64,000 nt of DNA from Microseira sp041929235 (GTDB taxonomy: Bacteria > Cyanobacteriota > Cyanobacteriia > Cyanobacteriales > Aerosakkonemataceae): contig NZ_JBHFNP010000283.1 in NCBI RefSeq assembly GCF_041929235.1, positions 9,416-73,415 on the forward strand, written 5' to 3'. Below are positions 29,057 to 37,397 of the stretch, piece after piece. The translations under genes were made by a program, and so were the position numbers. The notes beneath the pieces are model-generated. The model was not told the origin of the DNA. It saw nothing but the letters and a program-made list of their open reading frames with translations, and did not search any database. Positions within the stretch are counted from its first letter, which is position 1. Each line of letters opens with the position of its first letter.

Positions 29057-29122
29057 GTAGGGGCACGGCATTAAATAATTTCGGGTTAGCGACGAAACTT
29101 ATTGATGCCGTGACCCTACCCC
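29057..29122. repeat. Hairpin repeat, GTAGGGGCACGGCAT family
   Basis: GTAGGGGCACGGCAT at 29057 pairs with ATGCCGTGACCCTAC at 29105 apart from one mismatch. It is related to the copies at 37069, 14130 and 63778; the stretch just before the right arm (AAACTTATTGATGCCG) is shared with the 37069 copy. Confidence 0.6.
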
Positions 29123-29379
29123 GTCATTGATGCTACTTCCCACAGGTTTACCCGATCAGTGGGGTGAATAATAATTAGCTCAAGTTGCTAGTTACAAGCA
29201 AGCGATCGCACCGAGTGAGTCGGATGGCAGCATTGCCGCCAAGATAATTGTTTTGCCGCTGGGATTTCGCTTTTTGTGCCAGGATTGAAACAATTTTAAA
29301 CACCCACACCAGCAGCTCATTTCCATCCCGCCTCAGCGGTCAAACTATTTTGCACCAGCCATCTACAGAAGCTTTTGAC

Positions 29380-29411
29380 CCAAAATCCCACCCAAGAGGG
29401 TGGGATTTTGG
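29380..29411. terminator. Strong hairpin between convergent genes
   Basis: CCAAAATCCCACCC, loop AAGA, GGGTGGGATTTTGG: a perfect 14-bp stem. It lies downstream of both the protease gene (plus) and terC (minus), which suits a bidirectional terminator, although there is no clean T-run. Confidence 0.45.
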
Positions 29412-29541
29412 CGCAGGTATTGTTTGAGAAACCGGGTTTTTAAGCAAATATGCGAGACGCCTGCGCGGGCTAAAATTTTTACAGGCTGCTCTGGCAGCCT
29501 TAGTTTGTATAGCGACACCCTTAAGGGTGTCGGATTTGGGC

Positions 29542-30285
29542 TTACCGTTTTTCCACTTGCTCGCGGGTATCAATTTGTACTTCTTGTACTTCGACTTCGG
29601 TTGCGGTATCGGGGGCGGTGCGTTTGGAGAAGCCCCAGAGGAATAGTAAAGCGATCGCACTCACCATTAACCACTCTGGCGGCACTAAATCTGGGTTAAT
29701 GGCTCGCACCATCAATCGCACGCCCACCAGGGCTACGGTACAATATCCAGCATCTTCGAGATGAACGTACTCACCCAACCAGCGGATGAATAAACCTGCC
29801 ATAAACCGCAGGGTAATCACGCCGATAGTGCCTCCCAAAAGTACCAGCCAAGTTTGTTTGGAAACAGCGATCGCAGTCGTGACGCTATCGAGGGAAAATG
29901 CTAAATCGGTAAGCGCGATCGTGGGGATGGCTTGCCAGAGGTTGGTAAAGCGAGGGCCGTGGTGGTGGTGTTCTTTGTCCTCATCGGACGTAAAATACTG
30001 GAACACGAGCCACAGCAGGTAAGCCGCACCCAATACCTCGAACTGCCAGTATTTAGTCACCCAGGTGGCGGTTAAAATTAGCAGCATTCGCAGCACATAG
30101 GCGACTAACAAGCCGAGGTTGAGTGCCTGACGTTCAAGTTTCTTGTCTTCTAGTCCTTGGGCGATTGCAGCGAGAGCGATCGCGTTATCCGCCGATAGTA
30201 CCGCTTCTAAAGCAATCAGAACCGGCAACAGCAGCAGCGCCTCAAGTCCTTGATTAAATGGAGAGTTTAGTATTTGGTCGAGCAT
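29542..30285 (-). CDS. TerC family integral membrane protein
   Basis: 247 residues with about seven membrane helices. Family motifs are LEAVLSADNAIALAAIAQGL (with the metal-site Asp) and ALTDLAFSLDSVTTAIAVSK. TerC proteins are linked to metal ion export (manganese in several bacteria) and, in plastids, to thylakoid assembly. A His/Asp-rich loop (SDEDKEHHHHGP) could bind metal. The C-terminal tail is acidic and soluble. Confidence 0.9.
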   Translation of the reverse strand: MLDQILNSPFNQGLEALLLLPVLIALEAVLSADNAIALAAIAQGLEDKKLERQALNLGLLVAYVLRMLLILTATWVTKYWQFEVLGAAYLLWLVFQYFTSDEDKEHHHHGPRFTNLWQAIPTIALTDLAFSLDSVTTAIAVSKQTWLVLLGGTIGVITLRFMAGLFIRWLGEYVHLEDAGYCTVALVGVRLMVRAINPDLVPPEWLMVSAIALLFLWGFSKRTAPDTATEVEVQEVQIDTREQVEKR

Positions 30286-30504
30286 TAACGATTTTTCTTA
30301 CCAGAGTTGTAAATCAACAGCCACCAGCGGGGTTTCAATTTGGGCAGACCCAGCTATTTTACCTAAGCTTAATCCCAAAGATCCTACCTAAGCGAGTGGG
30401 GATCGCCCTACTATTGTTGCAAGTTGTAACAAAATATTCCACATGAGCGCCTATTTGGTTGAAATTGGTGAACGATTAACCCATTAATCAGGAGTTATCC
30501 CACT

Positions 30505-30600
30505 ATGTCTATAAGCGATACCCAAGTTTACGTGGCGCTGGTTGTAGCCTTGATTCCCGCTATCCTCGCCTTCCGCTTGTCAACCGAACTTTATAAATAA
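30505..30600 (+). CDS. psaM: Photosystem I reaction center subunit XII
   Basis: 31 residues, MSISDTQVYVALVVALIPAI ending STELYK, matching PsaM over its whole length. It is a single-helix thylakoid subunit that helps form PSI trimers. The ATG at 30505 has GGAG about 10 bases upstream. Confidence 0.95.
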   Translation: MSISDTQVYVALVVALIPAILAFRLSTELYK

Positions 30601-30939
30601 CCCCTCTTGAGGGCATGGGGGGAGACGGGTCGAATGGGAGAGGGGGAGACGGGTCGAGAAGGAACATCCCCTTGTCCCCTTGTCTTCCTTGTCTCCCTTG
30701 TCTCTCCCTATCCCTCTCCCTCTCTCTGTGCAGCGTGGGAGAGCGTTCTGTGTGGGGATGTACTATCTGGCAGAAGTACCGTTCAACTGTTAGGATGTTG
30801 ACGCTGCTAGCTTGCTTGCGGCGGGGAGAGTGTAGTTCGTTCGCGCAATGTTTCGTCACAATCCCAAGCCAAAGCAAAGCGCGTAAGTGGCTATTATTGG
30901 GCATTTACCCCAAAGGTTGTACTTTACGACTACCGGACA
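30601..30939. other. Intergenic low-complexity region, no gene seen
   Basis: 339 bases after psaM. The first 130 are purine- then pyrimidine-rich, with repeated GGGAGACGGGTCGA units and CTTGTCTCC units. No supported frame. The last 100 bases probably carry the promoter of the gene at 30940. Confidence 0.5.
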
Positions 30940-31353
30940 ATGAACGCAACTCAATCGTCAAGACGCCCCCTCCCAGCACCAGAACCTCGCCGCCGTACTC
31001 GCCGAGTTCAAAACCAGCGGCGCAGTCAGTCTTATAGGGCGATCGCTCTAGAAACATTTGCCAAGTTAGCGGTCAACGTCACCCTCTCTATCGCTGCTGT
31101 GGCTGCTCTAGTGCAATTGTTGCCTTATCACTTCTCTACTCAAACCAAGTTGCGGGAAATTCGCGAGGAAGTCAAGCAAACGCAAGCGCGTGTAAATGGC
31201 TTGCAAAACGAATTCAAACGCGCGTTCGATCCGCAACAATCGAAAAGTGTGATGCAAGACAATAGCCACCGCGTCGATCCGGAGCGGCGTCAGATTATTT
31301 TGATGGAAAAGAATCGAGATGCCGAAGATAATCTCACCGGACCTCAAGATTGA
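30940..31353 (+). CDS. Conserved cyanobacterial membrane-anchored protein of unknown function
   Basis: 137 residues: a very basic N-terminus (RRPLPAPEPRRRTRRVQNQR), one membrane helix at about 40-62 (LAVNVTLSIAAVAALVQLLP), then a coiled coil (LREIREEVKQTQARVNGLQN) and a polar tail. It resembles conserved thylakoid or plasma-membrane proteins of cyanobacteria but I cannot name it. Its end overlaps the convergent TPR gene by 10 bases. Confidence 0.75.
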   Translation: MNATQSSRRPLPAPEPRRRTRRVQNQRRSQSYRAIALETFAKLAVNVTLSIAAVAALVQLLPYHFSTQTKLREIREEVKQTQARVNGLQNEFKRAFDPQQSKSVMQDNSHRVDPERRQIILMEKNRDAEDNLTGPQD

Positions 31354-32129
31354 AACGGACTCAGTAGCTCGTTCAACCAATTTTCTACTTGCTGGCGCAG
31401 GCGTGTTGCTGCGCTAGCGCTTGATGGGTTCGATTGAGATAAGTGTTCTAGGGCGCGTTGGTAATCGGCGATCGCGCAGTTCCAATCCCCCAGCAGGTGG
31501 TAAGTCCGACCGCGTTCGGCATAGACGTGACCTTTTAGCCACCCCAAGCGCAGGGCAAACTCAAAATTATCAATTGCCTGTTCGTATTCTCCCATGTCGC
31601 GAAATGTAATTCCTTGGTTGATCCAGGCGCGGACATGGACGGGATTGAGGTCAATGGTTTTGTCGTAGTCGGCGATCGCTTCTTCTAACCTTCCTTGGGA
31701 AGCATAGTAATTCGCCCTATTGTTATAAGCACCCGCCAGATGGGGATTGAGTTGGATAGCTTGGTTATAATCAGCGATCGCCAATTCGAGTTGACCGCTC
31801 TGGAAATATGCTAAACCGCGATTGTTGTAGTCGTTTGCATTCCCTGCATTGCGATCGATCAACTGAGTTAGAATCTCAATTGTCTTGCTATATTCCCCTT
31901 GTTGTGCTTTCTCAAGGGCAACCTGACGCAAGCGGTTGTCTTTTTCTAATCGAGTCTGTGATGAAATCTCTCTTTGGTTAGATGCCGAAATAAATGTTTC
32001 AGGATGAAAGCATTGACAATCTTTAAGCTCCCGCTGGCTATAATGAGACGCCGCTGCTGCTAGAGGAACAGTCAAGCGACCCTGGTGTATCCCACTGTCT
32101 TGATTGTTGAGAGAAAAGCGAGCGTTCAT
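31344..32129 (-). CDS. Tetratricopeptide repeat protein
   Basis: 261 residues. After an unstructured N-terminal 65 residues come about five TPR units, e.g. ANDYNNRGLAYFQSGQLELA, AGAYNNRANYYASQGRLEEA, VRAWINQGITFRDMGEYEQA and HVYAERGRTYHLLGDWNCA. TPRs form a superhelix that binds partner proteins. No enzymatic domain and no signal peptide are seen; partner unknown. Confidence 0.88.
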   Translation of the reverse strand: MNARFSLNNQDSGIHQGRLTVPLAAAASHYSQRELKDCQCFHPETFISASNQREISSQTRLEKDNRLRQVALEKAQQGEYSKTIEILTQLIDRNAGNANDYNNRGLAYFQSGQLELAIADYNQAIQLNPHLAGAYNNRANYYASQGRLEEAIADYDKTIDLNPVHVRAWINQGITFRDMGEYEQAIDNFEFALRLGWLKGHVYAERGRTYHLLGDWNCAIADYQRALEHLSQSNPSSASAATRLRQQVENWLNELLSPFQS

Positions 32130-32492
32130 GCGATCCTTTTTTTTGCGGTGGTTTGTTACATTAATTTATGAATTTTCAGAGCTTTATTGCTCTGCCAATG
32201 TGTCACTTGCTGATGTGTCTTGGGGTAGAAACCTCTGTTTGGCAGAGAATCTGTTAAAAGACAGATGATGCAAGCGATCGCAATCGGTTTTGTTCAACCC
32301 AATACAAACTACAGTCCCGTAGTTCGAGATTTCGGAAACAAAGCCAAATTTTCTGGTCAATAGGTAATCTTTCCTAGCAAATGCAAACGTTGTTGGCTGT
32401 ATTAAACCATCGATGATGCACCCAAAACAGAGGTAAAATCCAACGGATAGACACTATCTGTATCCATCCGTTAAACACTTAAAAAGATTCCC
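32130..32492. other. Divergent promoter region, no gene seen
   Basis: 363 bases between the divergent TPR gene and the gene at 32493. AACGGAT (32442-32448) and ATCCGTT (32466-32472) form an inverted repeat about 20 bases before the 32493 start, a possible regulatory site. Nothing else was recognised. Confidence 0.4.
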
Positions 32493-32957
32493 ATGACAAC
32501 GGCAACATCCTATACCAATGCCCCAGATGTATCCGCAGATGACTACCTGGTTGTTGGTTTGGCGACCTGTTTTATTAAAGAAGACGGCGAAGTACATCAG
32601 GTTCCCATTGTAGAACCGATTCCCTCAGCAGCTTTGGAAGCAATTGTTAAGGGAATCCCAACTTCCTATCAGATGGCTGTGGGGACAACCTTGGGAGCGG
32701 TTTTAGCGGACGATAGACTGCTTGTTCCAGCAGAGTTTCCCGCTGCGGCGCAGTTTGGGGCGGAGTTTGTGGAACGAGCGATCGCCACTGTCCGCACCTA
32801 CAAGCGCAAACCCGCTGCCAAAAATATTATTCCCCCAGGAAGCATAAAAAATGACTTCAACTACTCGGTAGACCGCAAGCGGGTGCTAAACTCGCAGCGC
32901 ATCGTCCGCACTGAGGACAACGTCAAACAGCACGAGTACACCCACAAAGTATTATAG
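32493..32957 (+). CDS. Conserved cyanobacterial protein of unknown function
   Basis: 154 residues. MTTATSYTNAPDVSADDYLV leads into LATCFIKEDGEVHQVPIVEP, a soluble mixed alpha/beta protein with a basic C-terminal third (TYKRKPAAKNIIPPGSIKN). No catalytic motif, membrane segment or signal peptide. It precedes a glutathione S-transferase on the same strand, separated by the GGGGAGAT repeat tract. Good codon structure supports a real gene. Confidence 0.75.
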   Translation: MTTATSYTNAPDVSADDYLVVGLATCFIKEDGEVHQVPIVEPIPSAALEAIVKGIPTSYQMAVGTTLGAVLADDRLLVPAEFPAAAQFGAEFVERAIATVRTYKRKPAAKNIIPPGSIKNDFNYSVDRKRVLNSQRIVRTEDNVKQHEYTHKVL

Positions 32958-32970
32958 GCAGGTGAGCAGG

Positions 32971-33040
32971 GGGGAGATGGGGAGATGGGGAGATGGGGAG
33001 ATGGGGAGATGGGGAGATGGGGAGATGGGGAGATGGGGAG
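32971..33040. repeat. Octamer tandem repeat GGGGAGAT
   Basis: About eight and a half perfect copies of GGGGAGAT in tandem, followed by GAATATAGATTCAAA. A slippage-prone microsatellite. A CAATTAC heptamer run follows at 33117-33147. Confidence 0.9.
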
Positions 33041-33155
33041 AATATAGATTCAAAATCCGCTTTTGCCCCTCTGACTCTCTGCCCCCCTGCCCCCCTACCC
33101 CTTTTGCCCCTCTGCCCAATTACCAATTACCAATTACCAATTACCCAAGTTAAAC

Positions 33156-33719
33156 ATGCTAAAACTTTACGGCGGTGCCCGCAGTCGGGCTTCAATTGTG
33201 CAGTGGTATCTAGAAGAAATCGGCGTTCCCTACGAGTTTGTTCTGTTGGACATGCAAAATGGGGAACATCGGCAACCCGAATTTCTCGCAATTAACCCGA
33301 TGGGGAAAGTCCCCGCTATTGTCGATGGGGATTTTAAACTTTGGGAATCCGGAGCCATTTTGTTGTATTTGGCGCAAAAGTATGGTAAAATATCGGACTC
33401 GTTAGAGAAGCAAGCCGAAATTGCCCAATGGGTGCTGTTTGGGAATGCGACATTAGGACCGGGGATTTTTGTGGAAGCGAGTCGCGATCGCGAAACACCC
33501 CGCCTGCTGACTCCGTTGAATGAAATCTTTGAAAAGCAACCATTCCTGCTGGGCGAAGAATTCAGCGTCGCCGATGTGGCGGTTGGGTCGATTTTAGCTT
33601 ACATCCCGATGATGCTGAAGTTGGATTTGAGCGCTTATCCGGCTGTTTTGGATTATATTAAGCGCATGACCGAGCGTCCGGCTTACCAAAAGGCGATCGG
33701 CGCAAGGACTGCGGCTTAA
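33156..33719 (+). CDS. Glutathione S-transferase family protein
   Basis: 187 residues. The thioredoxin-like N-terminal domain (1-78) starts MLKLYGGARSRASIVQWYLE, has the cis-proline GKVPAIVDGD and the glutathione-gamma-glutamyl site WESGAILLYLAQKYG. The helical C-terminal domain holds FLLGEEFSVADVAVGSILAY, the N-capping motif. Such enzymes conjugate or reduce substrates with glutathione. The active-site residue is probably Ser10 or a neighbouring Arg; substrate unknown. Confidence 0.9.
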   Translation: MLKLYGGARSRASIVQWYLEEIGVPYEFVLLDMQNGEHRQPEFLAINPMGKVPAIVDGDFKLWESGAILLYLAQKYGKISDSLEKQAEIAQWVLFGNATLGPGIFVEASRDRETPRLLTPLNEIFEKQPFLLGEEFSVADVAVGSILAYIPMMLKLDLSAYPAVLDYIKRMTERPAYQKAIGARTAA

Positions 33720-33730
33720 GGATCTATTGA

Positions 33731-33858
33731 GGGGCAGGCGGGACGCCTACCCCACAAGAATTGTTTTAGCTTTGTGGGGTGGGGAGGCAGCAGGCAAGAT
33801 GCCTACCCCACAATAATTTTTTTAGCTTTGTGGGGTGGGCATCTTGCCCGCCCCACAC
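33731..33858. repeat. Cluster of GTGGGGTGGGCATCTTGCCC-type inverted repeats
   Basis: Three related arms (GGCGGGACGCCTACCCCACAA, reverse-type TGTGGGGTGGGGAGGCAGCAG and TGTGGGGTGGGCATCTTGCC) lie between the GST gene and bioB. The same sequence family occurs inside the MITE at 40493 and in the element at 47864. Confidence 0.65.
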
Positions 33859-33919
33859 ACTTTGGATGCAAGATATAAATTCTACCCAATTGTCCGCAAC
33901 AAAATTAGTTTCAATAACC

Positions 33920-34894
33920 ATGACCCATCTTCCCAATTGGAATAAACTAGCCGAATGTTCCCTCGCTGGCAAGTTAATTACTCGCGATGAAGCACTTGCA
34001 GTCCTTCGCGCCCCTGATGAAGTAATTTTGGAGCAATTAGCGGCGGCGTACCGAGTGCGCCGTCATTATTGGGGAAATAAAGTCCGGTTACACTTTTTAC
34101 TCAACGCACAGAGCGGTTTGTGTCCGGAAGATTGTCATTACTGCTCTCAGTCTAAAATTTCGACAGCAGAGATTGAGAAATACCCGCTGCTAGCAAAAGA
34201 AACTATTCTGGAAGCCGCCGGACGTGCTGCACAATTAAAAGCAGGCACATTCTGCATGGTTATTTCCGGGCGATCGCCGGGAGAGAAGGTTTTTGGCAGG
34301 GTTTTAGAAGCGGTACAAGAAATTAAAGCCAATTACGACCTAAAAATTTGCGCTTGTTTGGGTTTATTGAGTGAAGAACAAACGCAAAGATTAGCAGCAG
34401 CAGGAGTCGATCGGGTTAATCACAACCTGAATACTTCCGAAGATTATCATGGGGAAATTTGTACCACGCATAATTTTAGCGATCGCACTCAAACAGTCCA
34501 AAATGTAAAAGCTGCCGGAATCACCACCTGTTCTGGCGGAATTCTCGGCATGGGCGAATCCGACGATGATGTAATTGATTTAGCCTTATCGTTACGCAAA
34601 TTAGAAGTCACCAGCGTGCCGATTAACTTTTTAATTCCGATTCCCGGTACGCCATTTGAAGCGTTGGAAAAACTAAATCCGCGTCAATGCTTGCGGATTC
34701 TTTGTTTATTCCGGTTTATACTGCCATCTCAAGAAATCCGGATAGCGGGGGGAAGGGAAGTGCATCTGCGATCGCTCCAACCCCTTGGACTTTATCCAGC
34801 CAATTCTATCTTTATTGGCGATTATCTGACCACAGCCGGACAAGCTGCCAAAATGGACTTAGAAATGATTCGCGATGCTGGGTTTGTTTTATAA
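33920..34894 (+). CDS. bioB: Biotin synthase
   Basis: 324 residues. A radical SAM enzyme that inserts sulfur into dethiobiotin. CPEDCHYCSQ carries the three Cys of the [4Fe-4S] cluster; RVNHNLNTSEDYH, TCSGGILGMGE and the Arg of EIRIAGGREVHL mark the substrate and [2Fe-2S] pocket. The start is the ATG at 33920 (MTHLPNWNKLAE); upstream open codons belong to repeats. The TAA at 34892-34894 is followed in frame by 29 more coding-like codons (APDGSILEGDLLAEMPES) to a stop at 34982, so the native C-terminus seems to have been shortened. All catalytic residues remain. Confidence 0.92.
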   Translation: MTHLPNWNKLAECSLAGKLITRDEALAVLRAPDEVILEQLAAAYRVRRHYWGNKVRLHFLLNAQSGLCPEDCHYCSQSKISTAEIEKYPLLAKETILEAAGRAAQLKAGTFCMVISGRSPGEKVFGRVLEAVQEIKANYDLKICACLGLLSEEQTQRLAAAGVDRVNHNLNTSEDYHGEICTTHNFSDRTQTVQNVKAAGITTCSGGILGMGESDDDVIDLALSLRKLEVTSVPINFLIPIPGTPFEALEKLNPRQCLRILCLFRFILPSQEIRIAGGREVHLRSLQPLGLYPANSIFIGDYLTTAGQAAKMDLEMIRDAGFVL

Positions 34895-34998
34895 GCACCC
34901 GATGGTTCTATTTTAGAAGGAGATTTGTTAGCTGAAATGCCAGAATCTTTGTCTAATCCATCATTTGTGGCTGCTAAAAAGTAAATTTTAGCCATGAA

Positions 34999-35031
34999 AG
35001 AAACCCGGTTTTTCTAAAAAACCGGGTTTCT
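34999..35031. terminator. Hairpin after bioB
   Basis: AGAAACCCGGTTTTT pairs with AAAAACCGGGTTTCT over 15 bp with a tiny loop, 15 bases after the extended bioB reading frame. Same family as 24670-24702. Likely terminator and dispersed repeat. Confidence 0.5.
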
Positions 35032-35103
35032 GGGGGGTGAGCGATCGCCATTTCAATTACTTGCAAGCTATCCTACAACTAGGAGTTACACCTAGCAAAA
35101 AAT

Positions 35104-35862
35104 ATGGTACAACAACTCTCCTCTGAAACCAGCCCAGAAATTATCTACCCCGACAGCGATGGACAACCAATGGCAGATAACACCGAACAGTTTAAATGGA
35201 TTGTAGTTATCAAGGAAAACTTAGAGATTTTATTTGCTGATGTGGCTGATGTTTTTGTCGCTGGCGATTTGCTTTGGTATCCCGTTCGGGGCAACAATAA
35301 AATTCGTCAAGCTCCTGATGCTATGGTTGCCTTTGGTAGACCAAAAGGAAGGCGGGGTTCTTACAAACAATGGGAAGAAGATAATATTCCTCCCCAAGTT
35401 GTGTTTGAAGTGTTATCTCCAGGAAATCGTGCCGGAAAAATGGCAGATAAACTGCTGTTTTATCAACGCTATGGTGTGGAAGAATACTACATCTACGATC
35501 CAGATGGTATAGAGATAGCTGGATTAATCCGTTCCGGAGATTGGTTAGAGCGGATTGAGAATATGAATGGGTGGGTAAGTCCTCGGTTAGGAATTCGTTT
35601 TGAACTGACAGAAAATACGCTGGAAATTTATCATCCAGATGGTCAGCGTTTTCTCACTTTTGTAGAGTTGGATCGATTGCGAGAACAAGAACGTATTGCT
35701 AAGGAAATAGCTTTAGCTGAAGCAGAAGAAGAACGACAACGAGCAGAAGAAGAACGACAACGAGCAGAAGAAGCGATCGCGCAACTAGAACAAGAACAGC
35801 AACGGTATCAAGCTTTACTCGAACAATTACGGCAAAGAGGGATTAACCCAGAACAGTTGTAA
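35104..35862 (+). CDS. Uma2 family endonuclease (DUF820)
   Basis: 252 residues. The PD-(D/E)XK-like core is seen in QAPDAMVAFGRPKG, PPQVVFEVLSPGNRAGKMAD and KLLFYQRYGVEEYYIYDPDG, the standard DUF820 pattern with Asp, Glu and Lys. The last 60 residues are a Glu/Arg/Gln coiled coil (EEERQRAEEERQRAEE, a perfect small repeat). These proteins are very abundant in cyanobacteria; their targets are unknown, and a restriction or mobile-element role is only suggested. Confidence 0.88.
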   Translation: MVQQLSSETSPEIIYPDSDGQPMADNTEQFKWIVVIKENLEILFADVADVFVAGDLLWYPVRGNNKIRQAPDAMVAFGRPKGRRGSYKQWEEDNIPPQVVFEVLSPGNRAGKMADKLLFYQRYGVEEYYIYDPDGIEIAGLIRSGDWLERIENMNGWVSPRLGIRFELTENTLEIYHPDGQRFLTFVELDRLREQERIAKEIALAEAEEERQRAEEERQRAEEAIAQLEQEQQRYQALLEQLRQRGINPEQL

Positions 35863-36046
35863 GCAGCGATTTGCTCTTATTTTATCTGGATGCGATTCGC
35901 TGCAAGGGTAGCTTCGCTTCACGCGAAGCGCGTGCCAATGGCATATCGCCGAGCGATTTAATTATAAAATCGCTCGGCGATCGCGTCCCAAACAGGCTCA
36001 AAAATTTGTAAGTTATAATCAATAAAAACCGAGGCTAAGACAGATT

Positions 36047-36610
36047 ATGAACGCTACTTTAGTAACGACTTTAGGCCAACCATTGACCCAATTAACTTAC
36101 TCTATATTGGTTGAAAAGGAAACAGAGGGAAGTTATAAAGCAACGGTGTGGGGATTAACAGATTGTCAAGGGACTGGGGAGACGAAAGAGAGTGCGATCG
36201 CCAATCTCCGCCATCATCTAAAAGCGCGTCTAGAAAAAGCTGAAGTAGTCTCGCAAGAAATCCCCCTCTCAAAATTAACTTACACCGTAATAGTTGAAGA
36301 AACAGAAGGAAATTATCAAGCGACGGTGTGGGGATTACCAGAAATTCAAGCAACTGGGGAGACGAAAGAAACTGTATTAAAAAGTATCAACCAGCTTTTA
36401 ACAGCACGTTTGGAAAAAGTAGAAGTTATTACTGATAAAATCGATTTACCTTCTAAAGCCGAGCATCCTTGGATGAAATTTGCTGGTATGTTCAAAGACG
36501 ATCCAGACTTCGAGGCGGTGCAAGCAGATATTGAAGCCTATCGTCGCGAACTCGATGCCGAGATGGAAGCGTATTATCAACAACTTGATGCAGAGGAACA
36601 AGCTAAGTGA
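36047..36610 (+). CDS. Antitoxin with two HicB-like domains and a VapB-like tail
   Basis: 187 residues. Two tandem copies of a HicB-like fold: LTYSILVEKETEGSYKATVW followed by GETKESAIANLRHHLKARLE, and LTYTVIVEETEGNYQATVW followed by GETKETVLKSINQLLTARLE. Their DNA is also clearly duplicated. The tail HPWMKFAGMFKDDPDFEAVQ then IEAYRRELDAEMEAYYQQ is typical of antitoxins that thread into VapC. It overlaps the vapC-like gene by GTGA. I infer it neutralises that PIN toxin and represses the operon; no obvious HTH is visible. Confidence 0.75.
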   Translation: MNATLVTTLGQPLTQLTYSILVEKETEGSYKATVWGLTDCQGTGETKESAIANLRHHLKARLEKAEVVSQEIPLSKLTYTVIVEETEGNYQATVWGLPEIQATGETKETVLKSINQLLTARLEKVEVITDKIDLPSKAEHPWMKFAGMFKDDPDFEAVQADIEAYRRELDAEMEAYYQQLDAEEQAK

Positions 36611-37029
36611 GTTTGTGGATACTTGATACAGATTGTGTCTCGCTTTTTCAAAACGATCATCCAGTTGTAAGGCAGCGTGTTAATGCAACCAATCCTGAAG
36701 AAATTGCTGTCACAATTATCACGTTTGAAGAACAAGTCTATGGACGGCTGAATCGTATTAGGAGGGCAAATTCTGGAGATGCACTGATTTCAGCTTATGC
36801 AAAATTAGCAGCGGCTCTAAATTACTTCAAAACTGTGAATGTGCTTGATTTTGACCAAGATGCTTATGATTGTTACGCTGAATTAGTTCGGCAACGAGTT
36901 CGTATTGGTACCCAAGATTTACGCATTGCTGCTACTGTAATCTCTAGAAACGGTATTCTGGTAACGCGAAATCGACGGGATTTTGAACGAGTTCCCGGTT
37001 TGGTGTTTGAAGATTGGAGTATTGCTTAA
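36607..37029 (+). CDS. vapC: VapC-like PIN-domain toxin
   Basis: 140 residues, full PIN length. Acidic metal-site residues are seen in LWILDTDCVSLF (Asp7/Asp9), VTIITFEEQVYG (Glu), GTQDLRIAATVI (Asp) and TRNRRDFERVPG (Asp). PIN toxins are RNases, often cutting tRNA. Start is GTG overlapping the antitoxin TGA, a typical coupled toxin-antitoxin pair. Confidence 0.88.
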   Translation: MSLWILDTDCVSLFQNDHPVVRQRVNATNPEEIAVTIITFEEQVYGRLNRIRRANSGDALISAYAKLAAALNYFKTVNVLDFDQDAYDCYAELVRQRVRIGTQDLRIAATVISRNGILVTRNRRDFERVPGLVFEDWSIA

Positions 37030-37068
37030 TTTCAGCCAGTCTTCGGAGGCTTATTGTCAACGATCCTG

Positions 37069-37132
37069 GTAGGGGCACGGCGGGAGAAAACCTTATCGTT
37101 AAGAGCAAAGCTTATTGATGCCGTGCCCCTAC
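37069..37132. repeat. Hairpin repeat, GTAGGGGCACGGC family
   Basis: GTAGGGGCACGGC (37069-37081) and GCCGTGCCCCTAC (37120-37132) pair perfectly. The 38-base core is nearly the same as in the repeat at 14130-14185, although that copy has different but equally complementary arms. Confidence 0.75.
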
Positions 37133-37397
37133 AACTCTGATTTTTACCTTATTCTAGCCACGCCTGGGCCATCTGTTTGACTCTTCCGCGTTGTTCGGGT
37201 TTTATGGGGTTTTCGCCTGTAATTGCACTCAATACTGTTCATATTGCGAGCAAATCTGGCTAGTATTCCTATTGTAGCCGATGCGCTGGTTATGATGGAA
37301 TTTGGGGGGATGGAAGAGTGCGATCGCATCTAAATCAACCAACCCTAAATAACTAAAGTTGAAAGTTACGATCGAGTTGAAGTTTAACCCTGACTAA

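Larger units (their letters stand above)
28812..29541. other. Intergenic region with repeats and a relic of the PPC domain
   Basis: 730 bases without a credible gene. Contents: a GTAGGGGCACGGCAT repeat at 29057-29122; a short relic at about 29147-29180 (GTTTACCCGATCAGTGGGGT) nearly identical to the protease gene's PPC coding sequence at 26198; a 14-bp stem hairpin at 29380-29411; and two small palindromes at 29483-29500 and 29513-29532. Confidence 0.6.

Noticed and set aside
29340..29660. 106-residue minus-strand frame and 99-residue plus-strand frame near terC
   Set aside because: They overlap terC in other frames and are built on hairpin repeats.
32971..33040. CRISPR or protein-coding interpretation of the GGGGAGAT tract
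   Set aside because: An 8-base microsatellite; open frames across it (on both strands) are low-complexity artefacts.
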